From: Candidatus Aciduliprofundum sp.
GTDB taxonomy: Archaea; Thermoplasmatota; Thermoplasmata; Thermoplasmatales; Aciduliprofundaceae
Assembly (NCBI GenBank): GCA_015520565.1
Contig: WAPW01000101.1
Coordinates: 1-54,770 of the forward strand
Length of the DNA: 54,770 nt
Direction of reading: 5' to 3'
Shown: piece after piece, positions 16,104 to 22,173 of the stretch
How positions within the stretch are numbered: position 1 is the first letter of the stretch
Layout: every line of letters begins with the position of its first letter
Translations under genes and position numbers: made by a program
The notes under the pieces: model-generated
The model's database searches: none
What the model was told of the DNA's origin: nothing
The model's input: only the letters and a program-made list of their open reading frames with translations

Positions 16104-17528
16104 TTAGGCACCTCCTGCAATAAAAGTACCTACATGCTGCAGTACCGTAAGTATGGGTTTGGGATACACTCCTATCACCACTATTATAATAGCCAAGATG
16201 ATCAAAGGCACATATGTGGCAGCATCGGGTCTAATTACCTTGCTTTCGTTTCCTCTCTCAAACACTATCTTTATGAATCTTGCATAGTATGCTACTTCTA
16301 CAATACTCGCTGCAAGGAACAGAGCTATTATGGCATAATAACCCTGAGAAAATCCACCCATGAGGATGAAGAACTTGCCGTAGAATCCTGCAAAGGGAGG
16401 CATACCCATTATGGAAAGCGCACCTATGAGAAGAGGAATGCCTATTAGAGGGTTTCTAGCCATACCCTTCATATCCTCTATCTTTCCACTCCTAGCAGCA
16501 TAAATCAGAAAACCCGCCGCTATGAACAACAAGGCTTTCCCTAGAGCATGGGCTATCATTTGATAAAATGCACCTTCAACTGCAAGGGTTGTACCTATTC
16601 CAAGTCCCATAATTATCATGCCCATCTGGCCTATGGAAGAGTAAGCTAGCATCCTCTTCAAATCCTTTTGAGTATATGCCACTATCTCTCCAAAGAACAC
16701 TGTTAGAAGACCCATAACAACCACAAACCAGAGGAAATTGGTGAAGGAGAACATGGTAAATATAACCCTAGCCAGCGCAAATACCCCAGCTTTCGCAGGC
16801 AAAGATGCAAAGGCAGCGCTTATTGGATGTGGAGCTCCATCGTATGCATCAGGTACCCAAGTATTCAGAGGAAACATCTCAGCTTCAACTCCAAATCCCA
16901 AGAAGAGGGATGTGAAGGCCATTATCTTAACATAGGGATCCATTGTGCCTATGCGTGCTGCAATATCAAGCATATTCAATGTTCTAAGCTGTGAATATAT
17001 GAGGGCAATTCCCAAAAGTACAAATGTGCTGCCTATTGAGCCAATAATCACATACTTCATAGCTCCCAAGTACCCTTTCTTATCTTTATTATAAGCAGCA
17101 AGCCCATATGATGCTATGGAAGTCACCTCTAAGAAGACAAATAAATTGAAGAGATCTCCTGTTAATACCATCCCAGTTGAGCCCATAACCAAGAGGAGAT
17201 ATAACATAGAGTATCTCACAATGGGCTCTTTTTCAACTTTTAGATTGTAGATAGATATTGCAAAGGCAACTAGGTTTATAATAAATGCAATTATGGCTCC
17301 CAACGGACCTACCATTAAAACTATGCCCAGAGGGGGTTGAAATCCGCCTATTATATCAAAAACTGGTTTTTGCAAAGCTTCTAGTAAGAGAATACCTGCG
17401 AGGGTTGCATTAAGAGCTGTAGCAAATATGATTAGGTATCTAACTCCCTTTTTACTCCATATTCCTATTATAGGGGAGAGAAATGCAAAGAAAAGTGGCA
17501 ATGCTATAAGAAGCACTGGCCTTATCAT
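16104..17528 (-). CDS. mbsH: Antiporter-like subunit H of the Mbs/Mbx complex (MrpD-like)
   Basis: A 474-residue polytopic protein with about 14 hydrophobic helices, moving Na+ or H+. It contains GFGVEAEMFPLNTWVPDAYDGAPHP, where the family lysine of helix 7 is replaced by an acidic stretch, then FASLPAKAGVFALARV and RMLAYSSIGQMGMIIMG. Its stop is three bases before the H' start and it overlaps G by four bases. Confidence 0.87.
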   Translation of the reverse strand: MIRPVLLIALPLFFAFLSPIIGIWSKKGVRYLIIFATALNATLAGILLLEALQKPVFDIIGGFQPPLGIVLMVGPLGAIIAFIINLVAFAISIYNLKVEKEPIVRYSMLYLLLVMGSTGMVLTGDLFNLFVFLEVTSIASYGLAAYNKDKKGYLGAMKYVIIGSIGSTFVLLGIALIYSQLRTLNMLDIAARIGTMDPYVKIMAFTSLFLGFGVEAEMFPLNTWVPDAYDGAPHPISAAFASLPAKAGVFALARVIFTMFSFTNFLWFVVVMGLLTVFFGEIVAYTQKDLKRMLAYSSIGQMGMIIMGLGIGTTLAVEGAFYQMIAHALGKALLFIAAGFLIYAARSGKIEDMKGMARNPLIGIPLLIGALSIMGMPPFAGFYGKFFILMGGFSQGYYAIIALFLAASIVEVAYYARFIKIVFERGNESKVIRPDAATYVPLIILAIIIVVIGVYPKPILTVLQHVGTFIAGGA

Positions 17529-17860
17529 TTTTTCACCCCCAAAATCTCGTCTAACTCTAGAGTGCCCGTTTTCTTATAGATTCCTATGGCAATGGATAGT
17601 GCAAGAGCCATAACTGATACGCCTATAACTATAGCTGTAAGAACCAATGCTTGGGGAATAGGGTCTACATAAGGCCCTGGGACATTCTCAATAGGTGCAG
17701 TTGCATTTTTTACATACCCAATGGATATGAAGAGTAAATTTACTCCTGTATCCATTATATCAAGCCCTAAAATTATTTTTATCAAGTTTCTCTTTGCTAT
17801 AACTATATACATCCCTATTGCAATAAGTGCTATTGAACCAAGGTAGTAATACTGTATCAC
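17525..17860 (-). CDS. mbsG: MrpC/NuoK-like subunit G
   Basis: A 111-residue three-helix membrane protein of the MrpC/NuoK family (LIKIILGLDIMDTGVNLLFISIG, then a loop, then ALVLTAIVIGVSVMALALSIAIGIY). The acidic residue in helix 2 matches the position used for ion transfer in NuoK. Overlaps neighbours on both sides by four bases. Confidence 0.85.
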   Translation of the reverse strand: MIQYYYLGSIALIAIGMYIVIAKRNLIKIILGLDIMDTGVNLLFISIGYVKNATAPIENVPGPYVDPIPQALVLTAIVIGVSVMALALSIAIGIYKKTGTLELDEILGVKK

Positions 17861-18585
17861 TCTCTCACCCCCATCATTGAATCAACTATTGCTGTCAATT
17901 CACTTCCAACTTTTACTCCAATGGCAACATATATGAGGGGTATAACTCCAGCGCTGAATAGATAAGTGGGCAACCCAAAGGGCAAGAAGTTATAGAGGAA
18001 GTAACCTGCTATAATCAATCCTATTAATCCCACTATAACAAAGGTTAAGCCAGCAATACTCTCTGAAACACTCAGCTTCTCATGCTTAGCATGGAACTTG
18101 GGATACGCTAGATACAGCAGTAAGAAGGCAGAAGCTATAACTGCGCCTCCTGGAAAACCTCCGCCAGGGGTCAAATGCCCATGGATAAATATGTAAGCTC
18201 CAAATAGGATTATAAATCCAAATAAGAGCTTAGAGCCAGTTTCAACCACAGCGTTAGATCTCCTAACTTTCTTCTTTACCTTATTTTCAACATACATCAA
18301 AGAGCCAACTCCTGTGGATGCCAAGAATAACACCGTAACTTCACCTAAGGTATCAAAACCCCTGTAATCCACAACTATAGCTGTAACCATATTTGTGGCG
18401 CCAGTATCATTCTTACCATATGTCAAATAATGCTGAGGCAAAGACATATTGGATGTTTGATTTGTTATTGGGTTGTAGTAATGAGGATATGTACTCATTT
18501 TTTCTCCAAAGGGTATCTTTACGAAAGCTAGAGCAAATACTATAAATATGAGAATTGCCAAAACTATGGCTAGTGCCTTCTTCAT
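17857..18585 (-). CDS. Fused MrpA-C-terminal/MrpB-like subunit (E-F fusion)
   Basis: A 242-residue membrane protein. Residues 1-100 hold a membrane helix, an extracytoplasmic stretch with several N-x-S/T sites, and the MrpA-tail/MbhE signature VVDYRGFDTLGEVTVLFLASTGV. Residues 125-242 are MrpB-like with GHLTPGGGFPGGAVIASAFLLLYLAY. In Mbh these are two genes (E and F); fusion gives the 13-gene count of the Mbx operon. The ATG at 18585 overlaps the stop of the upstream gene (ATGA) and has GAGGTGG upstream. Confidence 0.82.
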   Translation of the reverse strand: MKKALAIVLAILIFIVFALAFVKIPFGEKMSTYPHYYNPITNQTSNMSLPQHYLTYGKNDTGATNMVTAIVVDYRGFDTLGEVTVLFLASTGVGSLMYVENKVKKKVRRSNAVVETGSKLLFGFIILFGAYIFIHGHLTPGGGFPGGAVIASAFLLLYLAYPKFHAKHEKLSVSESIAGLTFVIVGLIGLIIAGYFLYNFLPFGLPTYLFSAGVIPLIYVAIGVKVGSELTAIVDSMMGVRE

Positions 18586-18830
18586 TTTTCCCACCTCTCA
18601 GTACTTCTAATTGCAAATATCACAACCGCCATACTGAGAGCCGCCCCTATAGCTGCCTCTGTAATTGCAACATCTGGTGCTTGAAGCATGTAGAATAGAA
18701 TGGACACTATCAAGCTCATTATCCCTAGAGCTATTGCAGCGGAGAGTAAATCTTTCATCTCTGCAGCTATTATTGCCGTTATTACCGTGATTATTATCAA
18801 TATAATTGAAACAATGGTAAACAGGTCCAT
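18582..18830 (-). CDS. mbsD: MbhD/DUF4040-like membrane subunit D
   Basis: An 82-residue protein with three hydrophobic helices, matching the DUF4040 part of MrpA (AEMKDLLSAAIALGIMSLIVSILFYMLQAPDVAITEAAIGAALS). It is part of the Na+/H+ antiporter module at the distal end of the complex. The start codon follows the stop of the upstream gene with no gap. Confidence 0.83.
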   Translation of the reverse strand: MDLFTIVSIILIIITVITAIIAAEMKDLLSAAIALGIMSLIVSILFYMLQAPDVAITEAAIGAALSMAVVIFAIRSTERWEK

Positions 18831-19178
18831 TTAATCCTCCTCCTTTTCATCTTTATACTTGTCCACTACACTACCTTTCCAAAGCTTAACTCCATGCTTA
18901 TAGCTTGCCCTAGCCAAGGCACTAGCACCTATGGGGGCCGTGAGCACTATAAAAATAGCCAGAATCAAACTCTTAGGCAGCCACCACAGATCTATTAATC
19001 CGATGCCCACTAGTACACTTAAAGCTCCTAAGGTTGTGGCCTTAGTGGCAGTTTGCATTCTATTATAAACATCAGGCATTCTAATTAATCCTATTGAAGC
19101 AAGTAATAGGAAGAAGGTGCCTATGCTAATGAATATATAACCTATTATTTCCAAAATGATATATACAACTGCTGTCAT
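18831..19178 (-). CDS. mbsC: MrpG-like subunit C
   Basis: A 115-residue protein with three membrane helices and the MrpG signature LLASIGLIRMPDVYNRMQTATKATTLGALS; the C-terminal tail is charged and cytoplasmic. Needed for assembly and ion transport of Mrp-type modules. Four-base overlap with the F-like gene upstream. Confidence 0.85.
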   Translation of the reverse strand: MTAVVYIILEIIGYIFISIGTFFLLLASIGLIRMPDVYNRMQTATKATTLGALSVLVGIGLIDLWWLPKSLILAIFIVLTAPIGASALARASYKHGVKLWKGSVVDKYKDEKEED

Positions 19179-19441
19179 AGGCCTCCCTCCAAGTACCTCG
19201 CAAGTGCTATAACTCCAACAAATGCCAATATGCCATATACTAATGCCACATCCAAATATATGAACCTCTTAAAGTAAAATCCTATAATAACTAAGAGAAC
19301 TATTGTTATGTTCGTAAGAATATCCATGGCAACTGCCCTATCTGGTGCAGTAGGACCCTTTACCAAGCGAACTATTGTAAGAGAGGCAGCTACAGAGATT
19401 AAGGTGATAAACACTATGCATAAATCAACTATGCAGCTCAT
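19175..19441 (-). CDS. mbsB: MrpF-like subunit B
   Basis: An 88-residue three-helix protein with the MrpF pattern (LTIVRLVKGPTAPDRAVAMDILTNITIVLLV, the conserved RAVAxD segment, and LVYGILAFVGVIALARYLE). Overlaps the upstream MrpE-like gene by four bases. Confidence 0.85.
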   Translation of the reverse strand: MSCIVDLCIVFITLISVAASLTIVRLVKGPTAPDRAVAMDILTNITIVLLVIIGFYFKRFIYLDVALVYGILAFVGVIALARYLEGGL

Positions 19442-19962
19442 TCAAACACCTCTTTAAGATACTTCTCAAACTCTCCTTTTATTATATCTCCTGCCTCTTT
19501 CTCATCTTCGCTCTGCACATAAATCCAGTGGATATAATATTTGTCATCAATTATCTGCATAGTCATGGTTCCCGGAGTGAGAGTTATAGAGTTTGCCAAT
19601 GCAAGTTTACCTGCTGGATTCTTTAAATTCGTTCTTATCCTTACAATACCAGGTTTTATGGGTTTCTTAGGGCTTAAAACTCTATATGCAACATCAAAAT
19701 TTGCCTTTATCATAGCCCATATAAAAACAGGAATATAGGCAAAAAACCATCCAATTCTTTTTGGAGATAAATTATACAATCCTCTCTGAGATAGATGCTT
19801 GTAACTCAAGGCCGCAGCTATAAGCGAAATAACCACACCCCCTATAAATTCCTCCAAATACTGGTCTGGCTTGATTCTAGGTGAAAATGTGAGTGTGCAC
19901 CAAACTATGATGAATGCTAGGAAGGCATACGCGAACCGGTTCGCATTGCTTACCTTTTTCAA
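19438..19962 (-). CDS. mbsA: MrpE-like subunit A, first gene of the Mbs/Mbx operon
   Basis: A 174-residue MrpE-family protein. Two N-terminal helices are followed by a cytoplasmic domain with NLKNPAGKLALANSITLTPGTMTMQI, the family signature, and HWIYVQ. The only credible start is TTG at 19962, with GGTGG four bases upstream. A TATA box TATTAAATAT lies at about 20020-20011. Everything from here to 10681 is overlapped or nearly so, indicating one transcript. Confidence 0.85.
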   Translation of the reverse strand: MKKVSNANRFAYAFLAFIIVWCTLTFSPRIKPDQYLEEFIGGVVISLIAAALSYKHLSQRGLYNLSPKRIGWFFAYIPVFIWAMIKANFDVAYRVLSPKKPIKPGIVRIRTNLKNPAGKLALANSITLTPGTMTMQIIDDKYYIHWIYVQSEDEKEAGDIIKGEFEKYLKEVFE

Positions 19963-20026
19963 GTTACCACCTTCTTTGAGGTTTTTTGCTTTTCTGTAAT
20001 CTTCAATTCTATATTTAATATTATTC

Positions 20027-20041
20027 GTTCTGATTCAGAAC
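20027..20041. promoter_or_regulatory. Palindrome upstream of the Mbs/Mbx operon promoter
   Basis: GTTCTGA-t-TCAGAAC is a perfect seven-base inverted repeat with a single-base centre, seven bases upstream of the presumed TATA box of the operon. It has outer GTT and AAC like the sulfur regulator SurR site of Thermococcales, but the spacing differs from that published GTTn3AAC form. An activator site is the simplest reading. It also lies about 50 bases upstream of the divergent tRNA-Pro. Confidence 0.5.
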
Positions 20042-20092
20042 CTCAAAAAAGGAAAAATTAATTTATTAGTTTGTTCATTCACCAATCCCCAT

Positions 20093-20213
20093 GGGGCCGT
20101 GGGGTAGCTTGGTTATCCTACCGGCTTTGGGTGAGGAACCACCAGCGGGTTCCTTTACTTCCTGCAACCCTCCAGAAAAGCCGGTGACTCCGGTTCAAAT
20201 CCGGGCGGCCCCA
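20093..20213 (+). tRNA. tRNA-Pro (anticodon TGG) with a 47-base intron
   Basis: Exon 1 is 20093-20131 and exon 2 is 20179-20213. Acceptor GGGGCCG pairs with CGGCCCC, discriminator A; anticodon stem CCGGC/GCCGG with loop TTTGGGA gives TGG; T loop TTCAAAT. The intron 20132-20178 lies between positions 37 and 38, with GAGG/CCTC near its ends and an internal hairpin GGAACC/GGTTCC. Bases 20136-20169 match the tRNA-Gln intron. A TATA box AAATTAATTT lies about 30 bases upstream. Confidence 0.93.
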
Positions 20214-20215
20214 CT

Positions 20216-20309
20216 AAGCCCCTTTCTTAGAAAGAAAGCGGCTTTACCCGTAAAGAAGGGTTTTAAGAAAGCCCTTGACCCGGATTCAAATCCCGGCGGG
20301 CCCGCTAAG
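20216..20309 (+). pseudogene. tRNA fragment: Arg-type intron piece joined to a degenerate tRNA-Pro 3' half
   Basis: Bases 20216-20258 repeat the tRNA-Arg intron, with one 3-base gap and a perfect 27-base core (20231-20257). Bases 20266-20309 repeat the tRNA-Pro exon 2 and its flank (20175-20218) at 34 of 44 positions, including the trailing CTAAG. The T stem of this copy has an A-C mismatch, and its acceptor strand CGGGCCC does not pair with the tRNA-Pro 5' end, so I call it a pseudogene. A split-tRNA 3' half with a partner elsewhere is the less likely alternative. Confidence 0.65.
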
Positions 20310-20331
20310 AGGAGACACCTGCGGTTTCTCC

Positions 20332-20356
20332 CTCTACTCTCTTCCTTCAAGTAGAG
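20332..20356 (+). other. Hairpin upstream of argS
   Basis: CTCTACT and AGTAGAG form a perfect seven-base stem around an 11-base pyrimidine-rich loop. It is preceded by a smaller hairpin GGAGA/TCTCC at 20311-20330 and followed by a third, weaker match to the tRNA-Arg intron core (GCTTTACCC...AAAGAA, 20359-20376). It may be a terminator or processing structure for the tRNA-Pro transcript, or a remnant of another tRNA. Confidence 0.35.
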
Positions 20357-20410
20357 ATGCTTTACCCCTCAAAGAATAATTTTTAAAAATTGGTTGATGG
20401 AGGATCGCAC

Positions 20411-20453
20411 GAGCTGGTGGTTTCTGGAAAGCGGTTTTACCCAGAAAAAAGGG
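20411..20453 (+). repeat. Mosaic of two tRNA-intron fragments
   Basis: GAGCTGGTGGTTT (20411-20423) is close to the reverse complement of the tRNA-Gln/Pro intron block. It is followed directly by GGAAAGCGGTTTTACCC and AGAA (20426-20446), a copy of the tRNA-Arg intron core with few changes. The two types, which occur in different tRNAs, are here fused in opposite orientations. This part of the argS ORF (upstream of 20519) therefore looks like repeat sequence, not protein. Confidence 0.5.
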
Positions 20454-20518
20454 AAAATTTACCTAAAGGAAGATTAGGATTAGGAAAAGTTATTTTTACA
20501 GCTATGCAATCAAGCCCT

Positions 20519-22171
20519 ATGGATATAATCTCAATTTTTAGGGCTCGGGCAAATGCTCTGCTTCGCAATATCGGAATAAATAAGGAGGTAGAAGAGGCAA
20601 AAGAGGATTTTGGAGATTTCACACTTCCCTGCTTCTCTCTAGCAAAGGAAATGAAGAAGAATCCGGCGCTCATAGCGAAGGATATCGCAGAAAAATTGAA
20701 GGATGAACATTTTGAAAAAATTGAAGCTGTTGGCCCTTATGTAAATTTTTGGATCAACGCTAAGAAATTAGCAGAATTAACCCTCAAAGAAATTTTAAGC
20801 GGAGACATTTTCAAATTCTCAAAGAGGGAAAAGGTTATTGTGGAGCATACAAGCGCAAATCCAACGGGACCGTTGCATGTTGGCCGCACAAGAAATTCAA
20901 TCATAGGTGACTCTTTGGCAAGAATAATGAGAAAATACGGATATGATGTTGAAGTACAATACTTTGTGAATGATGTGGGAAAGCAAGTGGCCACTTTCCT
21001 GTGGGGTATAAAAAACATCAAAATTGAGGAGAAAAATGTTAGGGGGGATTACAAATATGTGCCTTATTATCAAGCCGCATATAGGGAGTTGGAGAAGAAT
21101 CCCAAAATTGAGGAGGAAATACAAGAAATTATATGGAAATATGAGAGAGGAGATGAAGAGCTACGCAAAATGGCAAGGGAGTATGTGGGCTCCGTTCTAA
21201 AAGGCATTGAAGAGAGCTTGAAAAATATAAACATTCATTTTGACAATTTTGTCTGGGAATCTTCGCTTGTGAATAAAGCAAGGGAAGTGGCAAATTCTTT
21301 GAAAGAATATCTAAAAGAGGATAACGGTGCATTCTACATTGATTTAAAAGGGCTTGGCATTGAGGGAAAGGATAGATTGTATTTATTCAGGAGAGATGGC
21401 ACAACTCTATATCCCCTTAGGGACATCGCCTATCATCTTATAAAGGGAGAAAAAGCCAGAAAAAATGTTGATGTGTTAGGTGAGGATCACAAGCTTCATT
21501 TTCAGGCAATTAAGAAAATTGTTAAAATTCTAAATAAAGATATAGAGCTATATGCACTTTTTTACTCCTTTGTAAAGCTTCCTGAGGGAAAGATGAGCAC
21601 TCGCCAAGGAAAGGTTGTATATCTTGATGACTTACTAAAAGAGGCAGAGGCAAGAGTTGGTGAGATAATAAAAGACAGAGGATATGAGGAAGAAGAAATG
21701 GAAAGAATAAAGAAAGCAATTGCAGTAGGAGCGATAAGGTTTCACATATTAAATGTGCAAGAAGAGAAGCCCATGACATTTCGCTGGGAAGATGCACTTA
21801 ATTTTGAAGGAGAGAGTGCTCCTTTCATACAATATACCCACGCTAGAGCAGCCAGCATACTGAGAAAAGCTGATTGGGATGGAAAATACTCAATTGAAAG
21901 CATCTCTCATCCCCAAGAGATTAAGCTTCTAAAACTCATGGCAAAGTATCCATCAATGGTTGAGAATGCAGCTGAGAGATTGAGCCCTTACATCATGGCG
22001 AGATACGCATATGCTCTGGCTTCTCAATTCAACCAATTTTACAGGGATTGCCCAGTATTAAAAGAAGAGGAAGAAATAAGAAATGCAAGGTTGGCAATTG
22101 TAAAAGCATTTAAAAAATTAATAAAAGATGTGTTGGAGCTTCTGGGAATAGAAGCCCCAGAAAAAATGTAG
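20519..22171 (+). CDS. argS: Arginyl-tRNA synthetase
   Basis: Class I synthetase charging tRNA-Arg, 550 residues from the chosen start. The N-terminal tRNA-binding domain leads to VEHTSANPTGPLHVGRTRN (HIGH motif), YFVNDVGKQ, the long ArgRS middle, DVLGEDHKLHF, and KMSTRQGKVVYLDDLL (KMSKS counterpart). The C-terminal helical anticodon-binding domain includes YTHARAASILRKA. The ORF runs back to 20390, but a TATA box TATTTTTACA at about 20490 predicts a leaderless start at the ATG 20519; an ATG at 20504 is possible. The gene lies just downstream of tRNA-Arg-like intron fragments. Confidence 0.95.
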   Translation: MDIISIFRARANALLRNIGINKEVEEAKEDFGDFTLPCFSLAKEMKKNPALIAKDIAEKLKDEHFEKIEAVGPYVNFWINAKKLAELTLKEILSGDIFKFSKREKVIVEHTSANPTGPLHVGRTRNSIIGDSLARIMRKYGYDVEVQYFVNDVGKQVATFLWGIKNIKIEEKNVRGDYKYVPYYQAAYRELEKNPKIEEEIQEIIWKYERGDEELRKMAREYVGSVLKGIEESLKNINIHFDNFVWESSLVNKAREVANSLKEYLKEDNGAFYIDLKGLGIEGKDRLYLFRRDGTTLYPLRDIAYHLIKGEKARKNVDVLGEDHKLHFQAIKKIVKILNKDIELYALFYSFVKLPEGKMSTRQGKVVYLDDLLKEAEARVGEIIKDRGYEEEEMERIKKAIAVGAIRFHILNVQEEKPMTFRWEDALNFEGESAPFIQYTHARAASILRKADWDGKYSIESISHPQEIKLLKLMAKYPSMVENAAERLSPYIMARYAYALASQFNQFYRDCPVLKEEEEIRNARLAIVKAFKKLIKDVLELLGIEAPEKM

Positions 22172-22173
22172 AT

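Noticed and set aside
10681-19962. Energy-converting NiFe hydrogenase (Mbh) or NADH dehydrogenase
   Set aside because: The large subunit lacks both NiFe CxxC pairs and there are two antiporter subunits; there are no NuoE/F/G genes.
20216-20309. Second functional tRNA or split-tRNA half
   Set aside because: T stem has a mismatch, the acceptor strand lacks a partner nearby, and the sequence is most easily explained as a decayed copy of tRNA-Pro exon 2.
20390-20518. N-terminal extension of arginyl-tRNA synthetase
   Set aside because: The extra 43 codons are made of tRNA-intron repeat fragments and contain the TATA box; the synthetase fold begins at the ATG 20519.
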